Positions 1-11,844 of a stretch of 64,000 nt of DNA are shown here, in pieces. The stretch's first letter is position 1, and each line of letters opens with the position of its first letter. The stretch covers positions 2,914,001-2,978,000 of the forward strand of contig NC_083396.1 of the NCBI RefSeq assembly GCF_030864355.1, given 5' to 3'. This DNA comes from Cutaneotrichosporon cavernicola (Eukaryota > Basidiomycota > Tremellomycetes > Trichosporonales > Trichosporonaceae). The notes below the pieces were generated by a model, which made no database searches, had not been told where the DNA came from, and was given only the letters and a program-made list of their open reading frames with translations. The translations under genes and the position numbers were made by a program.

Positions 1-829
1 GTGGACGAATCTGGCGATCTGGCGGTTGTGAGCATGGCGATTTCCGACTTGATCACGACGTTTCATCTGCACACTTTGGGCAAGGGCCATGACGGCGTTG
101 GGAGACTGAAACGCGCCGTTCCGCGCGTGCTACGGCAGCGCAGCGGCATGCACAACACGGGTTACGTTGTCCCGAAGCAGCTTGGCTGCGGTGCCTGGAT
201 GACGGGAGACCGAGTCGGGAGAGCGGGAAGGGCTCGGATCGGATGGGCGGCACCGGCTCCAGGGCCAGGGCAGAGTTGGGTGGTTGGCTCACTTGGCTGG
301 CAGAGTGAGGCATGGGAGCCAAGGGCATTTTCTGAAAGTACAGTATTAAGGCCGGCTCATTAGGAAGGGCTCAGTCCAGGATCGCCTGGGGTCTGGATCA
401 AGTCAAGCCAGAGACTGACGTGGTATTTACCAGAAGAGCTTGTCCAGCTTCCCATCCTCATGGCTCCTCATCCCACACCGTAAGTTGACAAGGTTGGGTT
501 CCAGGGAGAGCGGGCCGGGCTGGCCAGAGTCTGCGTCAAAGTTTCTGGTTTCGGTAAGTTGATGGCTCCCCACAGAGGCCACACATTGCGTCACTGCCGC
601 TGGCCGCTGGCTTGGTTTGGATTCTGGAATATGGTAATATAACTGCGCCAAGGACGCCACCTTGGGGCTGTATGGGAAGACTCTGTCACGCAAGATGTCA
701 AGGTGACGAGATGATCTGAGAGACCCAACTGCACAGACTCGGAGTAATGCGCGCGATGCTGGCATCCGGCAGTGCCTGTCCTGGCCCAAGAGTGACAGGA
801 CTGTGAAGTAAATGGTGAGCTTGGGCTTG

Positions 830-850
830 TTTTTTTTTTTTTTTTTTTTT
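830..850 (+). repeat. T21 homopolymer tract
   Basis: A run of 21 T residues in non-coding DNA. It is a typical nucleosome-depleting tract or simple-sequence locus, and its length is likely to vary between isolates or reads. Confidence 0.9.
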
Positions 851-1400
851 GCATCACAGCTCAATGCCCCAAGCATGAGCATCGGGGACAATGGCTTGTA
901 ACGGCTGGCACAGGCACTGCCGGATGCGATTGGGACCTTGGACCTAGGACTGTCACTTGGCGGTCGAGGGATTGGCGGCTTGACCAGCTTGGTCAGCTTT
1001 GGCGTGCACACAGAGCAGAGTCCAAGGAAATACATTTCCACCCCCACTCATCGCATCATCCAGCACTTCCGCTGACCGCACAGTCCTGTGGCCTCAACTG
1101 CCAGTCATGATCTGCAAGTGGCAAAAAATTGGAGCGAATCATGTTACTCTCAATCGACTTGCTTGCCAAGCTCCTGTTTTCGGTGAGGAGAGTAGGAGCG
1201 AGACGGAGACCCTCTCTCTGTGTTTGCTAGCCTTTTGAGTTGTATCCGAGAAGACGGAGAGCACACGGTGTGACGCTTGACATAATTATGAGATGGTTAG
1301 TCGTGGGACCCAGGCTGCCTGGGAAGCGTGATAGGACAATGCAAGATGAGGAGCCGTGATGGGAGCCGTCCCGAGGCCCGAGGATTGTGATCTTGCTCCA

Positions 1401-1428
1401 TGACGCATGGCGCCTGACGCATGACGCA
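1401..1428 (+). repeat. Three clustered TGACGCAT-like octamers
   Basis: TGACGCAT occurs at the start of this stretch, again 14 bases later, and a third partial copy (TGACGCAG) follows directly. The core TGACG resembles a CRE/bZIP half-site, so this could be a regulatory cluster. That function is inferred from similarity to the consensus only. Confidence 0.4.
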
Positions 1429-3507
1429 GTTTTCAGCTCACTGAAATGAATTGTGGCAAGCGAACAGGGCCTGTGTTAATGAGGGGAAGAGATGTTATGC
1501 AAAGACAGCAAGTGCAGTACATTTGGGTTCCGATTGCGGACAAGTTGAGCAAGTGGGAGCAGGGTCGAGTTGAAACATACGCAATGCGGGAGGAGAGGGG
1601 AGGCAAGAGGTCAGCAGGCGAGCAGGAGCAGGAAAGCAAAATAGTAGGTTCCAAGGGGGTTTGGTTTGGTTTGGTTTGGTTAAAGGATTAGAAGGGGTTA
1701 GCCAAGAGGGACCAACGACATCAGGAGTTCAGGATGTCCAGCCGGCCAGCCGGAAGCCATTACCCCAGGTCCGGGATTCAGGACCAGAACGACAACCGCC
1801 TTTGGCCTTTTGCCTCTCCCGCACCTGGCCCATAGTTGATTACCCGTCACCTGCTCCATGCTGAGCCTCCAGCCTCTGGGTGGGATCACTATCCCTGTGT
1901 TCCCAGCGACAACCCGCTTGCATTACTGGAGCTGTTGCTGCCGTCATTGCAGTGCACCGTCACCTTGTTCTTCATCACCCAACTCCCCATGCTCGTTGTT
2001 ATCACCAGATCCGCATCACCCTCCCCTACACATTAATACGTTCGGCCGGCACGGTAACGCCCCTCCCTCTCGCACACCTCCCCCTTCCCCCTTCCCTCTT
2101 CCCTCTCCTCCTCCCGGCCCTCCCACCTCACCAGCCATTCTCAGTCTCGCTCAACAACAAGAGTATCTCAAGCTCCCGATCGAGCCAGCTCCTTCAAGTC
2201 TGGCATTACTTTGGAGAATCTTTGCTGCGGTGCATCGCTTCTCTGAATTCTCTTTCCATCATCCCACATCCCACATCCCAACACAGCGCAATCAATCCAC
2301 GGCCTGGCCTAAAAATTCTGGACGGCCACGACCCCTCGACGACACGGACGAGCACGGATGTATATCACGAGACGCGACTGTTAGACATTGAGTGACGACT
2401 TCTCGAAAGACAGGGACGATCACACGGTGCGTATTCACTGCTCAATGCTCAATTGAGGGGCCGGTGCGCCGGGAGGATGTTTTGTCTCACCGATCTCGCC
2501 GGCACTCTAGCACTAGCTAGCTTTGGCGTGCCGCAACTGTTCTTCTGTGACAATTCAATCGTATCCTCTCTCATCCCTCCCTGATTTGTCTGAGACACTA
2601 CTTGTAGCCCTCCTTAATCCTCAACCTGAGATCTGGGCTTGGTAATTCCCATTTCCCAATTTTGGCTAACAGGTTGAGGCGTTGAGGTTAGGTTGAGGTT
2701 GAGGTCGAGGTTTGGTTTGAGGATTGTTCGGCACCCGAGACTTTGCTACAGGTCTACCGACGGGTTACAGGCCGGCCTAGAATCCCTAGCCTCCGAGATG
2801 GTGCTGACGCCACACCTTAGCCCCCCCCCAACCTCGCGACCTCGCCACCTCGTTCCATCAAAGGCCCTATACAAGCCCTCATTCACTCCCCTCAACCCTT
2901 ACGTCGGTGGCGGCAGCTCAACTCGCGGCCTTTTACATTTCCTGCATCCTACCACCCCACCAAACACACTGCTACACAAACTTCGCTGCCATCAGCTTGC
3001 CCATTTACATTATCGTTGATAGTCTTGTCATTACCCAAAGCGTTTGGAAACATTCATTAATCCTCGACGACCCTCCACCCTCCATCACGTAAACCCCCCG
3101 CCCCGCAACTCGGCCCCGCCCTTGAGATACGGCACTGCACGGCACACACCACGACACCAGAGGTCACTGCGCTGTTCCTCTTGCCTGTCTCGCTACCTCT
3201 GGCTCGCTCGCATCCACACCCACACCCAACACTGCACAAACCATCCACTACACATATACATACACACACAGCACAGACCTCGCCGCCACCGCCACCGGGC
3301 TAAAAGTCAACTGTCCCGCAGACTCACGACCTTCTAGACGGACCGTGTCTCGCGTGAGACCATATTCTCACACCTGCCCAGACTTTTGGATCTTGGGATC
3401 GGGCAAACACCGGCCTCGGTGCTGTGCACGGTCACAACCACCTCTAAAACTACCGCATCCGGGGCACACCTGGTCAACATCTTTGCTCGGCGCGTGCCGC
3501 CCACAGA

Positions 3508-6068
3508 ATGCGGAGACGCGCCGACAGCCCTTTGGGCCCTGTGACCCATGGTGAGTGTGACCGCCACCGTTCCTCGGCACGGAGTCATACTCGTTCCAGG
3601 CGCGGACGCTAACATTCAGATCACCAACCAACAAAGCGAATGCGACGCGGATCTGGAGGCGGATCCCAGTCTCCGCCCCGATCGGCAAACTCGTACCGCG
3701 GTGCTGAGGATACTTCACCCAGAGTAATCCGCACGGCGTCGCCTCAACGCCCAACCCTCCCTCCCCTCCACCCTCTCCCCCACATGCAAACCGGCCCGTC
3801 GAATAGCGAGCAGCGTCGGGATGCCCCGTTCCAGAGCTTTGGACAAGCTGGCCGAGCAACTGCTCAGTCCCAGCCCCCACACTACGGACATCATCCAAGC
3901 CAAAGCTGGCACGGACACCGGTCAAGGCACTCGATCGACACGCCACATATCAACCTCAAGAGCCCGTCGCCGCCGGCGGTGACGAGCCCCGAACGACAAC
4001 GTCTAGCGGCTGAGGCGCGCTCCACTAGCGCGCAGCCTGCCAACCCGACGAGCACGACAACAGACGTCGTTTTCAGTCGCGACGTGACGAACCGCCAGCC
4101 TAGATCCATGATGGCGTGCATGCGCTGTCGCCGGCAAAAGTACGGGCCGCCTTGAAATGAGCTGACCACAGAATGAAGTGCGACGGGCCCGGAAAGGAGC
4201 CTTGCCGCGGATGCAGGCAGGCGGGCGTAACGTGCGTCTTTGAGAGCCGCACACGACCAAAGTCGATCTCGACCATGCCGAGTCGTGCGTCACCGTTCTT
4301 TGGAGGCTCGATGCCTGCTGGACGGGGTGGAACGCCTGGCGGCGGCCCCGGGTTCTATCCTCCCTCAGCTCAGCCCGCGGCACCGATCACCTCTCGCCCG
4401 ACAATGGTGCCAGACTACGTCATGCTACCCCCGCACCCCGGCGGTCCAGGCCGCGAACCACCGATGGCTCCACCCCAGCCGCACCCGAATTATCCCCCGC
4501 CACTGCGGCAGCACACTCCGCCTGGCGCTGGAGGACCTGGAGGCCCGCCTCCACCGCAGTACTACACTGGTCCACCACCCGGAGCGCCGGGATACGGTGT
4601 GCCGCCACCGGGACCCGGTCCTCCACCGGTCGTGGTCGCTCAGCATCCTGTGGATCCGCGCACGGACTCACGTTTACGTGGGCTCGAGACGGCGTTCCGC
4701 AGCGTCTCGACGTTGCCTGCGGCCGTTGCTGCCCTTCAACAGACGCTCAACTCCCTGTTGCGGACGCAGGATGCGCTGGCCTCTAAGCTGGCGGGCGGAG
4801 GGGCGCCCGCTGTGGCGCCGTCGCGAGCCATCACCGAGGTTCCCGACCATGTGTGGGAGAGCTACCGCGTCGGCGCGTGGCCCTTGACACCCTGGCTGCC
4901 CGGCATCAGCCCGCTCCCGGGCTTACCGGCGCACGTACTGCAATGTCTCGGCCGGCGGGCGGCGGCGGAGCGCACCGAGTCCAGCCGGCGTGAGGGCGAT
5001 GCGGCGGCTGACGCGGTTGCGTCTGAGATCAGCCGCCTTCTCGGTGCCCGAATGCAGTGGACGCGTGACGAGGTCCTTAGCCTCGGCGTGTACGCGACGT
5101 GGACAGCGGATAGCGCGCTTGGCTGCCTGGCCGTCGGGCTGGCGCGCGACTTGCAGCTCGACAGGCCGCACACGCTCAGACGGAGCCACGACGAGTGGCG
5201 TGAGTGGATTTACGTCGTCCTTACAGACCACATGGTCCACCTCCCCAACTTTGACGTGCCGATGATGCACGATCCTCTTGCGCCGACCTGGCGCGAACTC
5301 GTCGCAGACAGCCGTCCCTCGGACCCAAGCACACTGGACAGAGACTCGAAGCTACTCGCCTGGCTCGAGTTCTCTGAGCTCCTGATCGAGGTGCAGGCCG
5401 CACAGAGGAGCAACGATCCGCCCTCCCCGAAGCGGGAGAGCACGGAGCGCGGAGAACCCGTGCAAGACGACGAGCAGCGACAGCGCGCACGCGACATTTG
5501 GCGCCGCTTCGCACCCCGCTGGGACGCGTGGGCTGGCTCTGCTGGGGCGCGCCACGACCCCGTCCTCTCCCTCCACCTCAACTATGCGATCCTATACACG
5601 GCCTCGCCGGTGTGGGCCGCCTCGGAGCCGGTCTGGGCCGCAGTTGCCCAGAGCCACGAGGGGTACGCGCAGCTCGAGCGGGCGCGCGACGCAGCCATCG
5701 CCGTCCTCCAGACCCTCGGGTCACCCGAGATCGGCCGCACCATCGCGTACTCTTACACCGTCCTGCGGCCCATGTTCGGCCTCGCGATCGCCCACCTCGT
5801 CGCCCTCGTCACCAAACTCTCTCACACGCCCATCATCTCCCTCCCACACGTACAGGGCCAACTGCGCGCTGTGCTCGACATGCTCGCCGACGCTGCACCC
5901 CTCGACGGCGCAGCCATCTCACCCGCCTCACCCGCAGAGGACGGACCCGCCCTCCCCTCATCCCTGCTGCGCGATATGGTTGAGACAGGGCAGGTTGCCG
6001 CGATTGGTAAGCGGGACATTGTGGGCGCAGAGCCGGGCCGCGACCTATGGCGCAGGATCTTGGGATAA
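3508..6068 (+). CDS. Zn2Cys6 (fungal binuclear cluster) transcription factor, 819 aa
   Basis: Nuclear DNA-binding regulator; target genes unknown. Exons: 3508-3550, 3620-4139, 4172-6068. The 32-bp second intron splits the zinc cluster; joining it gives CX2CX6CX7CX2CX6C (ACMRCRRQKMKCDG, then PCRGC, then VTC) at about residues 180-206. The first intron uses GTGAGT and ends CTAACATTCAG. A stop lies upstream in frame and 3508 is the first ATG after it. The N-terminus before the cluster is Ser/Pro rich. A long Pro/Gly-rich linker follows, at about residues 215-345, and then a helical region that may be the fungal middle homology region. The gene converges on cullin-3. The family call is secure; the first exon is less so, and translation could begin at the ATG at 3640. 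Confidence 0.88.
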
Positions 6069-6677
6069 GTATTACGGACGTCACGACCTCGGGGTATAGA
6101 TCCGGTATCGTTGATACGATCGCCATGTCATTCTTGGTGTTTTTGTTCTGTTTTTGTTCTGGCTCCTTGCTCCTTGCTCCCTGCTCCGTCCTTGTTCAGT
6201 ATCGCTGTAGTGCACTGAAACCGCGGCTTGTACTTCCAGGTTCCCTGAAAGATGAATCGCATCTGCTATCATGATTACTACTCATAACGTAACGCCACCC
6301 CTTCCGATCTTCGTCTCATCGTCTCATTGACAACCTCGAGACGACAGGGGTCGGAAGGGGGGCCGGATGGCAGGGACGCCCATAACGGCAGGAGAGGGGT
6401 CCGGTGCCTCTTACGGTTGCGGCTCAGTTGGGTGCTGGTGACAGCTGACTTGTGATCCCAGCTACCACAGCTGGCGGAACCTACAGTCAGGAGGCTGGAC
6501 GCAATTTCGGTACAATCTCAACGGCAGAAGACCAAGTACTGTGCTGTACTGTACATCCAGTACCAAGTATTTCAGAAGCAATCGAAACGCTGGCGGCGAT
6601 CGCTACCCAACGTACGGTGGCAAAACGTTTAGCCATGTCCCGCATCCACACTGCGCACAGGAACCTAATGCATCGTG
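6069..6677. other. Convergent intergenic region
   Basis: The 609 bp lie between the stop codons of the Zn2Cys6 gene and cullin-3, whose 3' ends face each other. I see no gene. A CTTGCTCC-type short repeat lies near 6160-6185. It probably holds both 3' UTRs and terminators. Confidence 0.6.
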
Positions 6678-9320
6678 CTACGCCAAGTATCGGTACACCC
6701 CAATGTCGCTCGTACGTTCCAGGTACTCGCGCTGCTGTCAGCTCTATCAGGCATGCGAAGCTCACGTCAATCAGCCCCTCAATTCGCTTCTTGATCAAGC
6801 CCGTGCTGGGCTGGAAGCGGGTGCTGAGTTGCTGTGCGACCTCTGTTACCAAGCCGTTGTGGCCCATCGTCTTTCGGCTCTTCATGATGCGCACGATGCA
6901 CGCTTCCACTTGGTGCTTGCGCTCCTCGTCGACCATCTCCTGCGTCTCCTCGCGCTCCTTGGGCGTCTCGACTTTGCTTGCAATCTGCATGATCTTGATG
7001 CGCGCCAATGGACTCGTGAACCCGTCGTTGAATGCGAATGTGTCGTTCGGACCCACATCTCGACTCTTCGGCGTCTTGGTCAACACTCGGAACTTGCCGC
7101 ACGCCAGCGACTGTAGTGTGCGTTGTAAATCCGAGTCCGCCAAGTCTGTCGCCGACTTGATTTCCTGCTGTCAGCTGGGTGGATGACGGCGACTAAGCTC
7201 ACAGAGTACGACAACACATCGCCCTCCTTGGCCTCCTCGAATAGCAGGAGCACGACGAGCGCCTGGGTCGGCACGTTCAGGTCGTGCGGTCGCGCTTTGA
7301 AGCGCACTCTAACGTCCGCCGTCCCCAAGCTGGCCTGCCACGTGAGTCGGCGCCCCGAGTGCCTGCTGTCGTAATAGCGCTGGTATAACTGCGCACCTGC
7401 CGCCAGCGGCTCGCCAAACGTGCAAGTGCTCGCGGTCACAATCTGCTGCGGCCAATACGACGCCGTAAGCACCTTGACGCTCATGTCGAGTGGTGCCGCC
7501 CCGTGTCGCGCTTGGTATGTCAAGAAGCTCTTGGCGCTGTCCGCGCTTAGGCGCATGTCGTTGAACATGCCCTCAAGCTTCTGCACGAACTGGAAGCCCA
7601 TTTCGATCTTGAGCTTGGCGACCATGCCGCGTTCCGCGTCGTCGCTCGCACTCCGCCCGGATAGGAGTCGCCGTGCCAAGTGGTTCTTATAGTACCGCTC
7701 AAACTTGTCCTTGTCGGACAGGTAGCGGAACAGGATGAGCGTCTTCTCGAGCGCATGGTCAATCTCCTCCTCGCTCTTGACCTTGGTGCCCTTCTTGAGG
7801 TGCTCGTCGATGAACAGGGAGAGGAACTCTGGCGAACGCTGGTTGGCGTTGATGAACGACTGGAACGCCTGCACGTCAGCCACATCCGTAGTGTCACTCA
7901 CCTCGTTGATAGATGCCTGCACCTGCTTGTCACCACCAAACGCTTTGTCCAAGATGGCGTCAAATTTGTCCTTGAGGTCAAGAACGTCCTGTACCCAGCG
8001 CAACGCCTGTGCCAAGGCCGTAGCGCCCGCGTTCGGTGCCTTCGCCTTGCCTTTGCCCTTGACATCAGGCTTCTCCTCCTCGTCCTCAGGTGGTGGTGCA
8101 GCCGCTGCCAGAGCACTATCGTTGATCGATTTCCCGCGCACCTCGACACTGCCACGCAGCGCTAACCGCATCGCGTCCTTGCCGGCGTCACCGGGTACAC
8201 GGAGGAAGAGGGTGTATAATCGTCGCAGGTCGTCAATTCGATCGCCGTCGAGCATCGCCACGAGGCCCGTCCCGGGCATGCGCATGATCGCCTGAAGATG
8301 TGGTGTGAGGAGCTCGTCGACGAGTAACATCTGCAGCGGCTGGCTCGTGTTGGACCAGAGGTAGTGGGCCGTGCGATCGCTCTCTTCTGACAGTCGCCGT
8401 TCCACGTTGCGGAGGTACGCCGACGAGTCAGCCTTGACCAGTTGCGCGACGGCTTCTTGTCGGTAGAACTGCGAAGAGCGACGCAGGAACTCAGGCTCAA
8501 AGTCGGTTGCATACACTGGCCGCCCGCCTAGGCGCTCGGGGTTCTCTAGGCGGATAAGGAAGTCGACACAGTCGGCAACCGTTGAGCGCTGGATGGTGAG
8601 GCCATCGCGCTCTAGCTGGACTTGCCCGAGCAGCGTACCGATGAGGTGATTGTGGATCGGATGTGTGGAGGAGCGGACGATGTGGGAAAGGAACAGCTGC
8701 AGGCCGGCGTCATAAACTGCTGGTAGCCCCTGCTGCTGTGTGTATGCCTTGTCCTGGCGCCGTCAGCGGCACAACGACTCACACTCACCATGTATTTCAA
8801 GATGTCCTTGAGCTTGCGCATGCTGCCCGTATGGTCGTCCCAGACGCCCTTGACGGCACGCAAGAAGCGGTCGCCCTCCACTGCACGTTCGACTGCTGCA
8901 GCCCCTCCACCAGGCGCAGAGGCCTGCGTCGCGCTCGTGCGGGGGAAGGCGGGAACGATGCGCTCTTCAGCCAACTTGTCCAGGTGTTCCGAAACGATCC
9001 CCTTCACGCCGTTGTAGAGCTGATCGCCGTCTGCGCGTCAGTCATCAGCAGATGCGATAGGTACGAACGCTTGTACAACACCATGTTGTAGGCGTAGCGG
9101 TAGTGCTCCTCGAACGAGAGTTTGGAGGCATTGTGATTCTGAATCTCGCGGATAGCGTGTGAGAGCTTGTTCCATATCTCCTTGATGCTCGTGTCTGGGC
9201 CCAGCTGTGGTCAGCCTCGCCGGGAAGGTTGGCGAACCTTTGGTGGGGGCCGCTGTAGAGGTCAGCTAGGGCGCGGAGGGAGCTTACGATCTTGGGTTTG
9301 GGCCGCCGCCCCGAGCCCAT
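6678..9320 (-). CDS. CUL3: Cullin-3 E3 ubiquitin ligase scaffold, 809 aa
   Basis: Scaffold of a cullin-RING ligase: the N-terminal cullin repeats bind BTB adaptors and the C-terminus binds RBX1. Exons in gene order: 9320-9288, 9252-9238, 9204-9069, 9030-8789, 8753-7203, 7164-6766, 6731-6678. The second exon is only 15 nt. The N-terminus reads KPKIRPPPKLGPDTSIKEIW, then SFEEHYRYAYNMVLYKHG, which is Cul3-like. The C-terminus carries the neddylation segment RIMKSRKTMGHNGLV, with the predicted NEDD8 acceptor Lys at about residue 754, and ends IDREYLERTSDIGVYRYLA, close to metazoan Cul3. Two introns begin GTTCG rather than GTGAG, but the protein join supports them. It shares a divergent 244-bp promoter with the PPR-like gene. 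Slightly longer than human CUL3 (768 aa). Confidence 0.94.
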
Positions 9321-9564
9321 TGACATTGCGTGAGTCGGCAGGTTGACGAGTGTGTTGATGGTAATGAAAGTGACAGCGTAGGAGGGATGGACAAACACCA
9401 GACACGCACCATCCCATCATCGTTAGGTGGCGGCAGCGGCGAATAACAGATTAGGGACATACTCTAATAACCACGTGGCAGCCCCATTAGTCGGTGATGG
9501 CCAGCCAGCAAAGAGCCATCCAACGGGCCGACTTTTTCCAAACCTGACGCTCAACATCACACCA
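9321..9564. promoter_or_regulatory. Divergent promoter, cullin-3 / PPR-like gene
   Basis: The 244 bp separate two start codons facing away from each other, so both promoters must lie here. The PPR-side frame stays open back to 9427 without an ATG, so I take 9565 as its start. No TATA box was recognised. Confidence 0.6.
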
Positions 9565-11700
9565 ATGGCCACCTCGGCCAACGCCCTGTACGTCCTCCGG
9601 CTCGTGCTGGGCGGGGTGCGGCGGCGAGCTTTTGTGCCAGCACGTACCCGCACATTCTCCGACTCCAGCTCAATGCCCGGCCACGCCCAGCCGCAGTCCT
9701 TCCTCGAGGCCGACGATGGAGAGTACGCCGCGGCCGACGAGTTCCTGCCTGATCGCGTGGCGACTGAGGCCGCTCCTGTCCCATGGCCAACAGTGTTCGA
9801 GCACGGTGCACGGCGTCCCCGCCAAGCCCAGCCTTGCGACATTGTTGCGCGTCTCGTGGCGAGCGAGAAGTTCGGTTCCGCGCGTAAGGTCGTCGACGAA
9901 CTCACGGCCCTTCACACCCCCGTGCAGCACCGCAAGATCTATCTCAAGCCCGCACTCGCCTGTCTTGAACCGACTGATGAGGGGCGTAGAGGATTTTTGT
10001 TCTGGATGGAGTTGTACCCCGCGCGAGGAGCGACGCCAAATCACTCGGTCCTCCGTAAAGAATGGGCCCCTATCGTGCACCGCGTCTTGGCCGAGAACAT
10101 CGACAACCCGGCGTTCCTCATTGAGTTTTTCGAGCTTTCCGGACGGAAGGGACTGCTCAACGTCGTGCTTCCCATCTTCGTTGCACCGCTTGCCTCCGTT
10201 CTCCCACCTCACCAGAGCGAGGAGGCGGTCTCGCGCGCAATCGCGGCCTACCGGGCCACTTGTCGCCCAAAGTCAGACTCAAAGGTCGGCCGCAACCTCG
10301 CCTCCCTCACCGACATCCAGACAGAGCTCTGGTGGAACAAGTACATCCGCGCCCTCGCCATCGTCGAACATCACGAACCAGCGGCCGCGCTCCTCCATTC
10401 GCCGCCGTCAGGCGTGCGCTTCCAATCTTGGGCGCGTGCGATGGTCCTCGGCGAGGACATGAGCAAGCAGCAGCGGGCGGACGCTGCTAGGTCCCAAGGA
10501 TCTCAGGGTGGGCCTAGACGCGATGGAGATCTGTGGCAGCTCATCGATAACCCGGCACCAGGCCGAGAGAACCGCGAACTAGCAAAGCATCTCGAACGCG
10601 TTCTTGACCGGACACAGAACGACCTCCCGCACGTCGGGACGTTGGCGGACACGCAGCGCCTGCTCCTCCGGCTACGGCCTGAGCTGCTGGGAGCCCTCGA
10701 GCGTTGGTTCACTGAGCCATCCAGGGACAGCCTTGTGGAGGACGATGGTACCAGCATCCGTCACCAGTGGTGGGCACACGCTGAAGTGCTACGCCACGCG
10801 CGGGATGGTGACCACGTCGAGGCTGTGCGCACCTTCCGCCGCCACTTCTTGTGGGTCGGCCTCCCACCTACCAACGTGGGTACCGGAGAGATCGAAAAGA
10901 GGCCGCGCCGTCTCCCAAACAAAAGAATTGTTTGCTCTATCCTGCCCTCTATCTTGGCGCTCCTCAGCCCAGCCGAACGCGCGACCTATCGTAAGGCCTT
11001 CTATGCGTCGTTCCGCTCCCTCGCTCCAACCCTCTGGCCCAACCAGTTCACACACCTCGCCTTTGTGCGCATCGAAGCGTATACCGGCGGACCGACCGCC
11101 GCTACGGAGGCGATGCAGAACATTGTGGAGGCCGGACTGAACCCCGGCTTGCCGGCATGGACTGCTCTCCTCCTCAGCATGATGGGCCGGGGAGACACTG
11201 AGGCCGCCCTGCATTTGCTGAACTCGATGGAGCGCCGCGCCCCACTCACCGAGACGCGCCGCATGCCGCCTCCCACGGGGCGAACGTATGCGGGCCTCGT
11301 GCGTGTCGCGGCCAAGCACGGACACATAAGTGTCGCGGCTGCCCTTCTTCGCCGGTACCAAAAGCATGGGGAATCTGGCGGAGAGCTGGGGAGTCTCGAG
11401 GCTTTCTTTGGGAACGTGAAACGCCGCAGTCGGACCCCCGAAGAGCTTGCTGAGGAGAAGCGCAGTCAGGCCGCCGTCTTGCGTGAGCTGGACCGGTTGG
11501 ATGGCGACGACCTCAAGTCACGTATCCAGGTTCTGTTTGAGCGGAAGCGAGGTCACGGCAACAAGGCGAACGAGGTAGAGCAGCAGGGTGAGTATACGAG
11601 CAGCGAGGGCGTCAAGCAGAACGTGATGGAGGAGAAGGTAGCGGAACATGCGGTCTTGGTTGAGCACAGGGAGGAGAAGAAGAGTAGTGCATACGCATAG
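9565..11700 (+). CDS. Mitochondrial PPR-like protein, 711 aa
   Basis: Single exon. From the ATG at 9565 the protein begins MATSANALYVLRLVLGGVRR and continues with Arg, Ser and Thr but no acidic residue, which is a plausible mitochondrial presequence. Near the C-terminus two helix-turn-helix units look like pentatricopeptide repeats: about residues 522-560 (GLPAWTALLLSMMGRGDTEA) and about 572-602 (RTYAGLVRVAAKHGHISVAA). PPR proteins bind organellar RNA and act in its processing, stability or translation. The N-terminal two thirds is helical without a recognisable motif. A GTG-started extension to 9427 is possible but lacks support. The specific RNA target cannot be told from the sequence. Confidence 0.72.
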   Translation: MATSANALYVLRLVLGGVRRRAFVPARTRTFSDSSSMPGHAQPQSFLEADDGEYAAADEFLPDRVATEAAPVPWPTVFEHGARRPRQAQPCDIVARLVASEKFGSARKVVDELTALHTPVQHRKIYLKPALACLEPTDEGRRGFLFWMELYPARGATPNHSVLRKEWAPIVHRVLAENIDNPAFLIEFFELSGRKGLLNVVLPIFVAPLASVLPPHQSEEAVSRAIAAYRATCRPKSDSKVGRNLASLTDIQTELWWNKYIRALAIVEHHEPAAALLHSPPSGVRFQSWARAMVLGEDMSKQQRADAARSQGSQGGPRRDGDLWQLIDNPAPGRENRELAKHLERVLDRTQNDLPHVGTLADTQRLLLRLRPELLGALERWFTEPSRDSLVEDDGTSIRHQWWAHAEVLRHARDGDHVEAVRTFRRHFLWVGLPPTNVGTGEIEKRPRRLPNKRIVCSILPSILALLSPAERATYRKAFYASFRSLAPTLWPNQFTHLAFVRIEAYTGGPTAATEAMQNIVEAGLNPGLPAWTALLLSMMGRGDTEAALHLLNSMERRAPLTETRRMPPPTGRTYAGLVRVAAKHGHISVAAALLRRYQKHGESGGELGSLEAFFGNVKRRSRTPEELAEEKRSQAAVLRELDRLDGDDLKSRIQVLFERKRGHGNKANEVEQQGEYTSSEGVKQNVMEEKVAEHAVLVEHREEKKSSAYA

Positions 11701-11844
11701 CCATCCATACACCACTGCATTGATATTGCCAGGTTGTCACTTTGTTCTCACGTACCTCCTTCCATTTCATCCAAACCCCGACACTGGCGCACTGGCCTCC
11801 CTCTACTCCATATATTCCGTGCTGAATGGTGCATGCTATGTCTA
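11701..11844. other. Short convergent 3' region
   Basis: The 144 bp lie between the stop codons of the PPR-like gene and mL38. The 3' UTRs must be short or overlap. No other feature seen. Confidence 0.5.

Larger units (their letters stand above)
1..3507. other. Gene-free upstream region of the first Zn2Cys6 gene
   Basis: I see no convincing gene in these 3.5 kb. Open frames are short or low complexity and show no conserved motif or splice logic. The stretch holds a T tract (830-850), clustered TGACGCAT units near 1401-1428, a GGTTT repeat near 1658-1681, GAGGTT-type repeats near 2671-2715 and pyrimidine-rich stretches near 2060-2130 and 2810-3110. The last 1.5 kb looks like the promoter and long C/T-rich leader typical of fungal regulators. 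A short non-coding RNA or a gene entering from the left edge cannot be excluded. Confidence 0.5.

Noticed and set aside
1858..2395. Two overlapping plus-strand open frames of about 170 codons
   Set aside because: Low-complexity Pro/Ser and His-rich peptides from a C/T-rich leader, with no motif and no splice logic.
6452..7186. Long plus-strand frames opposite cullin-3
   Set aside because: They are antisense to conserved cullin exons and have no conserved content of their own.
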